DNA of 64,000 nt from Paenibacillus thiaminolyticus (GCF_007066085.1 NZ_CP041405.1:5983501-6047500); one strand, 5' to 3'. Numbered from the stretch's first letter, positions 1-9,230 are shown. Notes: a model not told the origin generated them from the letters alone. Translations and numbers: made by a program.

Positions 1-642
1 CAGGCTGGTGGAAAATTCCCATAGACTTCTCAACGGCCTGATTTTACGGGTTCCAGGAAGACCTCGTCGGATCCTAGGGGCATCATCGCCTTCAGGAAGC
101 ATCATCGCCTTTTGGAGGCATCGTTGCCTCCCGGGGATTGAACGTGTGGAGGTAATTTGCTGCTATTTTACAGGAATTTCGGCTCAATAAGTCTACATCC
201 CGAGGAATTGCTGCAAATCTACATCTTTTTAGGCCCTTTTGCTTTAAGCCGAAGCGAAACGGGTGAAATTCCTGCAGATTTGCAGCATTCCCTTTCTGGT
301 AAAGGCGTTCATATCGAATTGCTGTATTTGCGCAGGATTTCGCTTATCGAATAGGTGTAGAAATCGTGCAGTTTTGCAGATTTCGCTTACCGAATTGGCG
401 TGTCTGGAGAAATCGTGCAGTTTTCCGGATTTCGCCTACGGGATAGACGTGTCTAGGGAAATGGTGCAGTTTTGAGGCCGTTGGAAAACCCCTGTTTTTT
501 ACGAAGGGGTGGAGATTGTCCACTTTCCTACTCAAAACTTGGCACCCATAGCGTTTTAAATCGATTTTTTCTACGGAGAGACGAGATCCACCACACAAAA
601 AATGAAGTTCTACAAAATCCTTTGGACTTTCTCAACAGCCTG
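1..642. repeat. Possible remnant of a small mobile element bounded by imperfect inverted repeats
   Basis: The first 19 bases (CAGGCTG followed by GTGG and an A-rich run) match the reverse complement of 624-642 at about 15 of 19 positions, and 25-42 is a near direct copy of 624-642. I see no transposase between them; the interior holds the TGCAG-type repeats listed separately. This could be a MITE-like remnant or overlapping ends of insertion sequences. The left end coincides with the window edge, so the true boundary cannot be judged. Low confidence. Confidence 0.25.
171..480. repeat. Cluster of palindromic TGCAG repeats, locus 1 of 3
   Basis: About six degenerate copies of a motif of the form GAAATCGTGCAGTTTTGCAG followed by ATTTCGCTTA occur near 201, 264, 316, 360, 410 and 459, a spacing of about 44-63 bases. 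The core CCTGCA-AAAC-TGCAGG is palindromic. Related copies lie at 16920-17125 and 36216-36405. Several weak reading frames cross the region but none has a convincing ribosome binding site or family resemblance, so I read it as non-coding. The remaining 480-749 bases up to the PTS gene show no gene. Confidence 0.6.
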
Positions 643-749
643 AATTCATGCAGCCTTCCCGTGCCGAAAAACGTCCTTTTTGAGCACGTACTTTATTTTA
701 TTTTGACAAAGCTCCGCGAAGCCCTTACCATTCTTGGTAGAAGGAGAGG

Positions 750-2639
750 ATGTCCTTGAATCAGTTAGGGATTCTTCAGCAGTTATCGCGAGCGCTCATG
801 CAGCCGCTTATCGCGCTGCCGGCAGCGGCGCTGGCGCTGGCGTTCGGCCATCTTCTGGCGGGTGCGGGCTTGCAGGATACGGCCGCCCTGTTCGAGCTGA
901 CAGGCCGGACGATTTTTTATGTGCTCCCCTACATTTTCGCGGTCGGGGTTGCGCTTGGCTTGGCGAATAATGCTGGAGTCGCCGCTTTGTCGGCGCTGCT
1001 CGGCATCTTTATTTTCCGCCAGCTGCTGAATCAATGGAGCGGATCGGCTTTCGAGCCGACCGTATTGAACGGCATCATCTTCGGGATATTGGCGGGACTC
1101 GTTCATCAACGCTTCAAGGATGTGCGTTTTCCCGAATATTTGCAATTTTTTGGAGGCCAGCGATTTGCGGTGCTCCTTACGACCCTGTGCTCGATCGCTC
1201 TTTCCTGGGTGATGATTATGCTGGCTCCCTTCATGCAGCAGGGCATACAGTTTTTGGGGCAGGAAATATTGGCCATGGGCGGATTCGGCGTCTTTTTGTA
1301 CGGCGTTCTGCATCGGGTGCTGGTCGCTTTTGGGCTGCATCATCTCCTGAATAACCTGTACTGGTTCCAGGTAGGTACATTTACCGATGCCGAAGGAATG
1401 ACGTACAGCGGCGATTTGCCGCGCTTTTTTGCAGGAGATCCGGCGGCGGGCGTATTCATGGCCGGGCTGTATCCGATTATGATGTTCGCGCTGCCGGCCG
1501 TGGCGCTGGCCATTGTGCATGAATCGCGGGAGGACCTTCGTCCCAAAGTGCGCAAGACGTACATGACGGCGGCCTTGGTCTCGCTGCTGACGGGAATTAC
1601 CGAGCCGATTGAGTTCGCGTTCCTGTTCGCGGCGCCGTACCTGTTCATTGTCCATGCGCTGTTGAGCGGGGCCGCGATGTGGATTACGGCCGAACTTGGC
1701 GTTCGGCACGGCTTCTCGTTCTCGGCTGGAGCGATAGACTATATCGTCAATTTCCACCAGTCGAAGGGAGCGCTGTGGATTATCCCTATCGGCATCGCGT
1801 TCGCGCTCATCTACTATGTCGTATTCCGCTTCGCTATCCAGAAGTTCCAGATCCCGACCCCTGGCCGGGTGGAAGGATCATTGCTCGACGATATGGCGAG
1901 CGATCTTCTGCATCGGGTGCCGCTCATTATACAGGCGCTCGGCGGCAAGGATAATATTGCCGACATTCAGGCCTGCATTACCCGGCTGAGGCTTCGCGTC
2001 AACAATGACAAGCTGGTCGATCGTCATACGCTTCGCAAGCTTGGAGCCGCGGGCGTCATTCGTCTGGGCGGGGGGCATTTGCAGGTCGTCTTCGGCACCT
2101 ACTCGGAGCTGATCAAGGATGAGATGGTCAAGCGGCTGCAGCGCAACTCGAAGCAAGTCTGGTTTGTCGCTCCGGTGCAAGGGAAAATGATCCCGATTGA
2201 AGAGGTGCCGGACCGCATTTTCGCACAAAAGCTTGTCGGACAAGGAGTCGCATTCTTGCCTGACAAAGGCGAGCTCGTCTCGCCCGTACATGGCCGAGTG
2301 CGCCATGTCTACCCTACTATGCACGCGCTAGGCATCGAGACGCCGGAAGGGTTGGAAGTCCTCCTTCACATCGGAATCGAGACGTCATCGTTGAATGGCG
2401 CCGGTTTTCAGGCAGTTGTACAGGAAGGTGATGAAGTGAGACCAGGACAGCTTATGATTAAATTCGACTACAATGAAGTGAAAAAGCGCTGCGCATCGCT
2501 GGCCACTCCGATGGTCATTACGAATTCGGATGCGGTCGCTTCCTGGAGCTTCGCGCCGTTCGCGGCGGTTAAGCGGGGACAGACTTCCGTCATGTCGGTC
2601 GTCCTGAAGGAGCATGCTAACGGAGGTGGCAGACGATGA
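750..2639 (+). CDS. ptsG: PTS glucose/N-acetylglucosamine-family permease, EIICBA fusion
   Basis: A phosphotransferase-system sugar permease that imports and phosphorylates a hexose. Domain order is IIC (about residues 10-375, many hydrophobic segments), IIB (about 385-465, with the phosphorylated Cys409 in QACITRLRLRV) and IIA (about 490-610, active His540 in VLLHIGIETSSL, second conserved His in MHALGIET). At 629 residues it is a little shorter than B. subtilis PtsG. The ATG at 750 lies only a few bases after AAGGAG; the in-frame TTG at 756 gives better spacing and could be the real start. It overlaps the enzyme I gene by four bases (ATGA), so the two are surely co-transcribed. Substrate could be glucose or GlcNAc; the sequence alone does not decide. 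Confidence 0.88.
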   Translation: MSLNQLGILQQLSRALMQPLIALPAAALALAFGHLLAGAGLQDTAALFELTGRTIFYVLPYIFAVGVALGLANNAGVAALSALLGIFIFRQLLNQWSGSAFEPTVLNGIIFGILAGLVHQRFKDVRFPEYLQFFGGQRFAVLLTTLCSIALSWVMIMLAPFMQQGIQFLGQEILAMGGFGVFLYGVLHRVLVAFGLHHLLNNLYWFQVGTFTDAEGMTYSGDLPRFFAGDPAAGVFMAGLYPIMMFALPAVALAIVHESREDLRPKVRKTYMTAALVSLLTGITEPIEFAFLFAAPYLFIVHALLSGAAMWITAELGVRHGFSFSAGAIDYIVNFHQSKGALWIIPIGIAFALIYYVVFRFAIQKFQIPTPGRVEGSLLDDMASDLLHRVPLIIQALGGKDNIADIQACITRLRLRVNNDKLVDRHTLRKLGAAGVIRLGGGHLQVVFGTYSELIKDEMVKRLQRNSKQVWFVAPVQGKMIPIEEVPDRIFAQKLVGQGVAFLPDKGELVSPVHGRVRHVYPTMHALGIETPEGLEVLLHIGIETSSLNGAGFQAVVQEGDEVRPGQLMIKFDYNEVKKRCASLATPMVITNSDAVASWSFAPFAAVKRGQTSVMSVVLKEHANGGGRR

Positions 2640-4363
2640 CGCAGAAGGTGCAGGGAATCGGGGCTTCCAGCGGAATCGCCATCGGCAAGGCGTTCGTGCT
2701 TCCTACATGGGAATGGGACGTGCCGGAGGAGAAGATGGATCCGTCCGATCTGGCCCGCGAATTCGAGCGGTTGTACGAAGGCATCCGTTCGTCGAAGGAT
2801 GAGATCGAGTTCATTAAGAGCGAGATTCGCGAAATGGTCGGGAATGAAGAGTCCTCGATATTTGACGCGCATCTGGCCATATTGGACGATCCGATTTTTA
2901 TGAATGAGATTCAAGGCATTATCCAGCGGCAGTATAAGGCGGCGGAAGTGGCGGTGAAGGAGGCTATCGATCACTTCGTCACGATGTTCGACTTGCTGGA
3001 CGATGAGTATATGAAGGAACGGGCCCTGGATATTAAGGATGTCGGCAACCGTCTGCTCAAGCATTTGCTGGGCGCGCCGGAGATTACGCTGCCGACCGAT
3101 ACGCAGCCATATATTCTGGTCGCGAAGGAGCTATCGCCGTCACAGCTTGTCCATTTGAATCCGAAAAATGTGCTCGGCATCGTCATGCTGATGGGGGGGA
3201 AGACGTCCCATTCGGCGATTATGGCTCGGGCGCTCGGCATTCCGCTCGTTCTCGGACTGGAGGGGAAAATCACAAGACCTGTCCAGACCGGCGATCTGGT
3301 CATCGTGGACGGGGAGCACGGCATGGTCTATATCGAGCCGCCGGAGCAGGTCGTGAAGCAGTACGTAGCCCGGCACGAAGCGTATGCACGGGAGATGGAC
3401 GAGCTGATGAAGCTGGTCAAGCTTCCTGCCGTCACTCAAGATGGCCTGACGATCAGCTTGTCGGCCAACATAAGCTCCACGCGCGAGCTGGAGATTGCAG
3501 ATCAGAACGGGGCGGAGGGCGTCGGGCTGTTCCGGACCGAATTCATGTATATGGATCGTTCCTACCCGCCGTCCGAAGCGGAGCAATTGACGGTCTACCG
3601 GGATGCAGCCGAGCATTACAAAGACTCGCAGGTCATTATCCGCACGCTCGATATCGGCGGCGACAAGCCGATGGAATACTTGAATCTTCCGGAAGAGGAT
3701 AATCCGTTCCTCGGCTACCGGGCGATTCGCATTTGCCTCGATCAGCAGGAACTGTTCAAGTCTCAGCTCCGCGCCATTCTCCGCGCGAGCGCGCACGGGC
3801 CGGTCGCGATTATGATCCCGATGATCTCGTCCGTGGAGGAGATCATCGCGGCCAAGGCGGTGCTGGAAGAGGCGAAGGCAGAGCTGCGGGATGAAGGGCT
3901 GCCATTTGATGAGAAGCTGCCTGTAGGCATAATGGTGGAGGTGCCGGCTGCGGCCCTGATCGCCGATCGCCTCGCGGAAGAGGTCGACTTCTTCAGCATC
4001 GGCACGAACGATCTGGTGCAGTATACTCTAGCCGTCGACCGGATGAACGAGCAGATTGCGCATATGTATGATCCGTTCCATCCCGCGGTGCTGCGGCTTA
4101 TCCGTCATACGATCGAGGCAGCCCAGGCCCGCGGCATCGGCATCAGCGTCTGCGGCGAGATGGCAGGCGACACGCGGGCCGTTCCGCTCTGGATTGCAAT
4201 GGGCGTCACGAAGCTGAGCATGTCCTCGCGCTTCATTCCGCGGGTGAAGGCGGCTATTCACCGCGCGACCCGAACCGGGAGCGAGCAGTTGGCCGAACGT
4301 ATTTTCGCGGCCCGCTCCAAGGCCGAGATCGATGAATTGGTCGAACGGCATTTTACGTCCTGA
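2636..4363 (+). CDS. ptsI: Phosphoenolpyruvate-protein phosphotransferase (PTS enzyme I)
   Basis: Cytosolic enzyme I, which takes phosphate from PEP and passes it to HPr. The 575 residues match the family length. The N-terminal swivelling domain carries the phosphorylated His192 in GGKTSHSAIMAR, and the C-terminal PEP-binding barrel has GLFRTEFMYMDR, the conserved GTNDLVQYTLAVDR and Cys506 in ISVCGEMAGD. The start ATG overlaps the stop of the permease gene. The HPr gene that normally lies between ptsG and ptsI is absent, so HPr must be encoded elsewhere. No other PTS gene follows; an insertion-sequence remnant lies downstream. Confidence 0.95.
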   Translation: MTQKVQGIGASSGIAIGKAFVLPTWEWDVPEEKMDPSDLAREFERLYEGIRSSKDEIEFIKSEIREMVGNEESSIFDAHLAILDDPIFMNEIQGIIQRQYKAAEVAVKEAIDHFVTMFDLLDDEYMKERALDIKDVGNRLLKHLLGAPEITLPTDTQPYILVAKELSPSQLVHLNPKNVLGIVMLMGGKTSHSAIMARALGIPLVLGLEGKITRPVQTGDLVIVDGEHGMVYIEPPEQVVKQYVARHEAYAREMDELMKLVKLPAVTQDGLTISLSANISSTRELEIADQNGAEGVGLFRTEFMYMDRSYPPSEAEQLTVYRDAAEHYKDSQVIIRTLDIGGDKPMEYLNLPEEDNPFLGYRAIRICLDQQELFKSQLRAILRASAHGPVAIMIPMISSVEEIIAAKAVLEEAKAELRDEGLPFDEKLPVGIMVEVPAAALIADRLAEEVDFFSIGTNDLVQYTLAVDRMNEQIAHMYDPFHPAVLRLIRHTIEAAQARGIGISVCGEMAGDTRAVPLWIAMGVTKLSMSSRFIPRVKAAIHRATRTGSEQLAERIFAARSKAEIDELVERHFTS

Positions 4364-4415
4364 CATCTATGCATTGACGCCAGTCGTCCTCCTTCAGGGA
4401 AGAGCGGCGTTACAC

Positions 4416-5345
4416 CTAACACAAAAGGGGGCTGTCTAATAAGTCCCTAAAATAAAAAGTTGGGCGAGAAAACGTAAGGTTTTCCGTCCAACTTTTTTTG
4501 TTCTTTCGCTTTTGCAGGAACGTAACGAGGCGGATGCCCGCCACCTTCAGTAGATTGTGGGCCAAAGCCACAATCCCAAATTCGGTGTGCACCTTCTCCA
4601 TCCCTCGCAAGGAGAACCGACGGAACGAGCGATTGCCCTTGATGTGACCAAATACGCTTTCTACCTCGACTTTACGCCGAGCATAGATCACGGATCTCTC
4701 GTCATCCTCAAGGGCTTTTTTGGCCTTTGCTTTTAATTCTTCCCAGATCGTATTCCAGTGTACCTGGCGGTTCCCCTTGGCCTTGGTGCAGCTTGCCTTG
4801 AGTGGACAATCACTGCAATCTTCACATTCATAAATTTGAAGCTTTGCTCCAGGCCAGACGCGTTTTTCTTCGTTTGGTATTTCTTAAAGCGAACGTACTG
4901 GCCATTCGGGCAAATAAATCGGTCATCGTGCTCTTCATACGTCCAGTTGGAGGCATGCCGGATGTCCTTCTTGTAGCGACGCGTTTTCTCTTTCATATAA
5001 CTGCCGTAAGGAATGAGAAAATCAAAGTGTGGCTGTTTTTCTTCCCCCACTACATACAAGTAATTTTCCTCGCTGCCATAGCCTGCATCAGCAATCACCG
5101 TTTTGGGCATCGGCAAAGTAGCGGGCCACATGATGGTCGGGGATAAGTGCCCCCAGATCCAAAATCATGTGCATCTGCTTGTTATCGTAGGCTTTAAAGG
5201 TGGGAGCAAGTTTTCGTTTGGAAACCGTTTTTTCTTCCACATCCCCTAGAGGAAGTGTCAATTGCATGGTATACTGTTCAGTAGTAGTCGTCAGATTACG
5301 CATAAAAAACCGTCCTTTTTTGAATGATTGTGTGGTAACTTTCAT
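4416..5345 (-). pseudogene. Decayed IS1182-like transposase
   Basis: Remains of a DDE transposase read on the minus strand. The N-terminal piece starts at 5345 and runs through DLGALIPDHHVARYFAD, then jumps directly to the conserved ADAGYGSEENYLYV segment, so roughly 200 residues including the first catalytic Asp region are missing. A frame change near 4840 separates it from ECEDCSDCPLKASCTKAKG, the Cys-rich insert, followed by the C-terminal SVFGHIKGNRSFRRFSLRG that holds the catalytic Glu region. The last frame runs out through the terminal repeat to 4416. With both an internal deletion and a frameshift it cannot encode an active enzyme. Confidence 0.85.
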
Positions 5346-5441
5346 TTTACAGGAAAAGACGGTTTTTTGTGTACATTTTTCATATTCAACTAAAACGGGG
5401 CGTCCAGAAGTCAGTTTTCACTGACTTTCTGGACAGCCCCC
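4427..5441 (-). mobile_element. Internally deleted IS1182-family insertion sequence
   Basis: The left end reads GGGGGCTGTCTAATAAGTCC and the right end, reversed, GGGGGCTGTCCAGAAAGTCA, which are imperfect terminal inverted repeats enclosing the transposase remnant. The element is about 1.0 kb, well short of the 1.6-1.9 kb usual for the family, in keeping with the deleted transposase. I see no clear target duplication. It may still be mobilisable in trans if a full-length relative is present. Confidence 0.8.
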
Positions 5442-5463
5442 TGTCTGCTTTTCATGCGCTTGA

Positions 5464-5988
5464 TCAGCCTTCTGCCAGCTTGTCGCAAAATGCCTTCCCG
5501 TAGGCGGGAAGATCGGGCGGCCTGCGGGCCGATACGAGATGGCCGTCGACGACGACCTCCTGGTCGAGCCACGTTGCGCCCGCGTTCTCCATATCGTCCC
5601 GGATGCCCGGCGTCGATGTCACGGTCCGGCCCTGCAGAATCTTGGCGGAGATGAGCACCCAGCCTGCATGGCAGATCTGGCCTATCGGCTTGCCCGCCTT
5701 GTCCATGCCGCGAATAATGGAGAGCACGCCCTCATAGCGGCGGAGCTTATCGGGAGCCCAGCCTCCTGGAACGAGAACTCCGTCGTACACGCTGGCATCG
5801 ATATCCTCGAAAGCATAGTCGGACGTTGCGGGAACGCCATACTTCCCGATGTACGTTTTGCCGGCCTTATCGCCAACCAGATGCACCTCTGCCCCCTCCT
5901 CGCGGACGCGGTGAACCGGATACCATAATTCCAAATCCTCGAATTCCTCATCAACGAGCGCGATGACGCGCTTGCCGGTTAAACGCAT
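5464..5988 (-). CDS. DJ-1/PfpI family protein (type 1 glutamine amidotransferase-like)
   Basis: A 174-residue protein of the DJ-1/PfpI superfamily. The start at 5988 (MRLTGKRVIALVDEEFED) is preceded by AAGGAG at 11 bases; the longer frame to 6087 adds 33 residues not typical of the family. The nucleophile elbow is GQICHAGWVL, with the conserved Cys followed by His, as in PfpI and the B. subtilis YraA/YfkM proteins, and Glu residues in VDEEFEDLELWYP near the start complete the usual site. Members act as stress-linked proteases, chaperones or deglycases; which applies here is not known. It stands alone, converging on the insertion sequence remnant. Confidence 0.85.
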   Translation of the reverse strand: MRLTGKRVIALVDEEFEDLELWYPVHRVREEGAEVHLVGDKAGKTYIGKYGVPATSDYAFEDIDASVYDGVLVPGGWAPDKLRRYEGVLSIIRGMDKAGKPIGQICHAGWVLISAKILQGRTVTSTPGIRDDMENAGATWLDQEVVVDGHLVSARRPPDLPAYGKAFCDKLAEG

Positions 5989-6087
5989 AAATCTCTCAAC
6001 TCCTTCGTACGTTGTATCGAAGAACAAACCTCCTGCGCAATCGAACGCGATCCGGCCCTTATTGCATCTTAACGGCTCTATTTCCAT

Positions 6088-6396
6088 AATGAAGCCTATT
6101 GAGTCTTGGAGCGGAATGGCCTACGATTTTAACAGGGAGATTGGTTCCGGGGATGGAACTGTTCCTTATCTATTCATTACCATAACGTCAGTCGGATGAA
6201 GCTGTCAAATGATATCGGCCCTCCGGCAGCAGCCTGCTATCGCTAGCTGGGCAGCAGGGGGAGGGTCGAAGCGCCCGGACGGAACCGCGAGGGCGGACAG
6301 AGTCCAAAGATACATATCGGAGCGTATTCCTTGCGATATGGCACTAGATCCGGCGTAGGAGCAGACAGAGAGAAATTGTGATGTAGGGGTGGTTGT
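6088..6396. other. Intergenic region with no recognised gene
   Basis: This 309-base gap separates the start of the PfpI-family gene (minus strand) from the zinc-ribbon gene (plus strand), so both promoters must lie here. Short reading frames on the minus strand lack ribosome binding sites. I could not identify a convincing -35/-10 pair or a riboswitch. Confidence 0.5.
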
Positions 6397-6870
6397 ATGA
6401 ACAAACAATGTAATTGTGGCCATGAGATGCTGCTTGCTTTGCGCACCGTTATCCACGACCGGACAATACACATTCACCATGTGCCTGTGTTGACGTGCCC
6501 GTATTGTGAACGCTCGGAGCTGTACCCGGCCATCAAGCAGGAGATAACGGATATGATTCGCTGCCGCAAGGCGGGACAGAGCAAGGCGTTATTCAGCATG
6601 GACGAGGAGGGCGATTCCGTGCCGCAGCACTATTTTTTCGAGGAGATGAACGAGGCGGCCAGCGTGCTGGCCGAATGCGCGGACCTGTTCGGGCCCGGAG
6701 ATCTGCTTCCGTACGCAGAGAAAGAGATGAACGAGCGGATTAACAAGCTTCTGGATATGTACCTGCTGGCGAAGACGCTGAAGGACGAAGAATGGGTGTC
6801 AGAGCTGCAAGATCGCTTAAAACAGATTTCCGGTTTTAGTTTCTATCCGGATCGGGTTAAAATAAGTTAA
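6397..6870 (+). CDS. Hypothetical protein with N-terminal zinc ribbon
   Basis: A 157-residue protein I cannot name. The first 50 residues contain CNCGHEM and VPVLTCPYCERSELY, a CxC...CxxC arrangement that resembles the YgiT-type zinc ribbon and probably binds one zinc. The rest is acidic and helical with a leucine-rich tail. The start ATG follows GTAGGGGTGG. It lies just upstream of ytxJ in the same direction with about 65 bases between, so the two may be co-transcribed. Function unknown. Confidence 0.75.
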   Translation: MNKQCNCGHEMLLALRTVIHDRTIHIHHVPVLTCPYCERSELYPAIKQEITDMIRCRKAGQSKALFSMDEEGDSVPQHYFFEEMNEAASVLAECADLFGPGDLLPYAEKEMNERINKLLDMYLLAKTLKDEEWVSELQDRLKQISGFSFYPDRVKIS

Positions 6871-6935
6871 GAGGCTCTTTGCCTACTGCACTCCCTCGGA
6901 ACAAGATTCCGGCGGGGAACAAGGGGGACTCCCGA

Positions 6936-7280
6936 TTGAGATCGATAGATACGGAACAAGCGCTGCAGGAATGGATAGATTCAACCCAAGAGCAGACCGC
7001 CGTCTTATTCAAGCACAGCACACGCTGTCCGATTAGCGCCCGGGCGAACGGAGAGATGGCCAAGGTGGCGGAGGAATTCGAGCCACGGGGGATAGCAATG
7101 GGACAAATTCTTGTTGTCGAGCACCGCGATGTGTCGCTCGCTTGCGCGGACAAGCTGGGCATCCGGCACGAATCGCCTCAAGTCATCGTGATGAAAGAGG
7201 GTCAGGTCGTCTGGCATGACTCCCATCATGAGATAACTTTTGACAATGTAAGCTTGGAATTGACGTCCTCCTCCCGCTAA
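6936..7280 (+). CDS. ytxJ: Monothiol bacilliredoxin YtxJ (BrxC)
   Basis: A 114-residue thioredoxin-fold protein of the YtxJ/DUF2847 family, which in bacillithiol-producing Firmicutes removes bacillithiol from oxidised protein thiols. The signature LFKHSTRCPISARANGE holds the single redox Cys in TCPIS. I chose the TTG at 6936 because AAGGGGG sits eight bases upstream and the length then matches the family (about 108 residues); the frame is open back to 6879. In B. subtilis ytxJ lies close to ccpA, and the same is true here, which supports the call. Confidence 0.88.
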   Translation: MRSIDTEQALQEWIDSTQEQTAVLFKHSTRCPISARANGEMAKVAEEFEPRGIAMGQILVVEHRDVSLACADKLGIRHESPQVIVMKEGQVVWHDSHHEITFDNVSLELTSSSR

Positions 7281-7313
7281 ATGACGCATTTTCAGACGAT
7301 TGCAGTTGTAACA

Positions 7314-7342
7314 TTGCGAATTTTCTGAAAATATCGTATTAT
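7314..7342 (+). promoter_or_regulatory. Promoter of ccpA
   Basis: TTGCGA (7314-7319) and TATTAT (7337-7342) are separated by exactly 17 bases, a good sigma-A pair. The start codon follows at 7395. Confidence 0.7.
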
Positions 7343-7394
7343 GAAATGTAATAAAAGGGTCGTAACAAATTTTCGGTAATTGGAGAGAAGATTC

Positions 7395-8405
7395 GTGACG
7401 GTAACTATTTATGATGTAGCGAGAGAAGCGGGCGTCTCGATGGCCACCGTTTCCCGGGTTGTGAACAACAATCCGAACGTGAAGCCGCAAACGCGAAAAA
7501 AGGTTTATGAAGCGATTGAGCGTTTAGGTTATCGCCCGAATGCTGTCGCACGCGGACTTGCGAGCAAAAAGACGACAACCGTTGGGGTCGTCATTCCCGA
7601 TATTTCCAATTCTATTTTTGCTGAGGTCGCACGAGGAATTGAAGATATTGCGAACATGTACCATTACAATATCATTTTGTGCAACGCAGACAAGAAGAAA
7701 GAGAAGGAAATTCGCGTCATCAATACGCTGCTGGAGAAGCAAGTGGACGGGCTCGTATTCATGGGCGGTGTCGTAACGGAGGATCATATCCAGGCATTCC
7801 GTACTGCATCCGTTCCGATCGTGCTGTGCGCGACGACGGACGAGCATGCCTCTATTCCTTCGGTAGACATTGATCATGAAGGGGCCGCATTCGATGCGGT
7901 CAACACCCTTATTCGCCACGGTCACCGCGATATTGCGATGATTAGTGGAACGCTTCAGGATCCGGCCAACGGATTCGCGCGTTTCCAGGGCTATAAGAAG
8001 GCTTTGGAGGGCGCAGGCATTGAATACAAGGAAGACCTGGTCCGTATCGGGAACTACCGGTATGAATCCGGCGTGGAAGCCATGAAATATTTCCTCGGTC
8101 TGAAGAAGCGGCCGACGGCAATTTTTGCGGCAACCGACGAAATGGCGATTGGAGCGATTCATTGCATTCAGGACGCCGGGTTGAAGGTGCCTGACGACTT
8201 CTCGGTCATCAGCGTTGACAATATCCGTATGGCCTCGATGGTTCGTCCTCAGCTGACGACCGTAGCCCAGCCGATGTATGATATCGGCGCGGTGGCGATG
8301 CGCTTGTTGACGAAGCTGATGAAGAAGGAGAACGTGGAGAATTCACAGGTCGTTCTGCCGCACGAGACGATTCTTCGCTTGTCGGTCAGCCAGGTGAATG
8401 AATAA
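7395..8405 (+). CDS. ccpA: Catabolite control protein A
   Basis: Global carbon-catabolite regulator of the LacI/GalR family; with Ser46-phosphorylated HPr or Crh as co-repressor it binds cre operators. The 336 residues match CcpA (about 334). The N-terminal helix-turn-helix [20 protein letters not shown] and hinge [16 protein letters not shown] are nearly those of B. subtilis CcpA, followed by the periplasmic-binding-protein-like core. I chose GTG at 7395, 7 bases after GGAGAG; the open frame to 7380 is only five residues longer. Likely targets in this window include acsA, which has a candidate cre. Confidence 0.96.
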   Translation: MTVTIYDVAREAGVSMATVSRVVNNNPNVKPQTRKKVYEAIERLGYRPNAVARGLASKKTTTVGVVIPDISNSIFAEVARGIEDIANMYHYNIILCNADKKKEKEIRVINTLLEKQVDGLVFMGGVVTEDHIQAFRTASVPIVLCATTDEHASIPSVDIDHEGAAFDAVNTLIRHGHRDIAMISGTLQDPANGFARFQGYKKALEGAGIEYKEDLVRIGNYRYESGVEAMKYFLGLKKRPTAIFAATDEMAIGAIHCIQDAGLKVPDDFSVISVDNIRMASMVRPQLTTVAQPMYDIGAVAMRLLTKLMKKENVENSQVVLPHETILRLSVSQVNE

Positions 8406-8431
8406 GGCCGCAGCATGCCGGCGGCATATGA

Positions 8432-8457
8432 AGAGCCCCTATTATTGGGGCTTTTTG
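8432..8457 (+). terminator. Rho-independent terminator of ccpA
   Basis: AGCCCC (8434-8439) pairs with GGGGCT (8447-8452) and is followed by TTTTTG. Confidence 0.85.
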
Positions 8458-8519
8458 TGTGTCAAGTCAGCTGCAACGGTAAGACATTCGATCAAGAAGG
8501 AATGAAGGGGGAAGGCGAT

Positions 8520-9230
8520 ATGGCAAGCGAGTCCGTAATCGGAATTATTGGCGCGATGGACGAAGAGATTGAGCGCCTGTTACAGGCTGCACAGGAAGTT
8601 GAGGAAGTGAAAGTAACGGGAATGACTTTCTATAGGGGGCAGCTGGCCGGGCGTTATGTCGTCATATGCAAATCGGGCGTCGGCAAAGTCAATGCCGCCG
8701 TCACGACGCAAGTGCTGATTGATCGCTTCGGGGCCAAGCAGGTGCTCTTCACCGGAGTAGCCGGCGCGATCCACCCGGAGCTGAACATTGGCGATATCGT
8801 CATCTCGACGTACTGCATGCATCATGATATGGATGTGACCGCTCTTGGCTTCGAGCCCGGGGTCATTCCCTTCCAGCAGACATCCCGGTTCGAGGCGGAC
8901 GGCGCCCTGATTCAATTGGCCGAGCAGGTGTGCGCCGAGCTGTTCCCGGGACGCTATCTCAAGGGCGGGGTGCTGTCCGGGGATCAATTCATCGCCAGCC
9001 GCGACAAGGTTAAGGCGCTCTTCGAGACATTCCCGGGCTCGGCATGCACGGAAATGGAGGGCGCGGCGGTAGCGCAAGTATGCCATATCCATGCAATCCC
9101 GTTCGTCATTATCCGGTCGATGTCGGACAAAGCGGACGGATCGGCCCATGTCAATTTCGCGGAATTCACGGTCGAAGCCGCGCTGCACTCGTATCAAATC
9201 ATCGAGCGGATGGTCAGCCAATCCGCCTAA
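8520..9230 (+). CDS. mtnN: 5'-methylthioadenosine/S-adenosylhomocysteine nucleosidase
   Basis: Cytosolic nucleosidase that splits adenine from methylthioadenosine and S-adenosylhomocysteine, recycling methionine and feeding the activated methyl cycle. The 236 residues match the family. It has the N-terminal GIIGAMDEEIE, the GVAGAIHPELNIGD loop, the substrate-binding CTEMEGAAVAQVC (catalytic Glu in MEGAA) and late IIRSMSDKADG holding the catalytic Asp. The ATG at 8520 follows AAGGGGGAAGG; the frame is open upstream into the ccpA terminator, so the longer start is excluded. It is monocistronic, followed by the convergent acuC. Confidence 0.95.
   Translation: MASESVIGIIGAMDEEIERLLQAAQEVEEVKVTGMTFYRGQLAGRYVVICKSGVGKVNAAVTTQVLIDRFGAKQVLFTGVAGAIHPELNIGDIVISTYCMHHDMDVTALGFEPGVIPFQQTSRFEADGALIQLAEQVCAELFPGRYLKGGVLSGDQFIASRDKVKALFETFPGSACTEMEGAAVAQVCHIHAIPFVIIRSMSDKADGSAHVNFAEFTVEAALHSYQIIERMVSQSA

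Noticed and set aside
171..480. CRISPR array from regularly spaced TGCAG motifs
   Set aside because: The copies are degenerate, spacing varies from about 44 to 63 bases, and the sequence between copies is itself related.
480..749. GlcT-type RAT antiterminator upstream of the PTS permease
   Set aside because: I could not find a convincing antiterminator/terminator pair; a TTGACA at 703 has a poor -10 and would start transcription almost at the ribosome binding site.
783..1757. Long minus-strand frame opposite the PTS permease
   Set aside because: It is a shadow of a clear coding frame, rich in Arg and Gln, with no ribosome binding site or family match.
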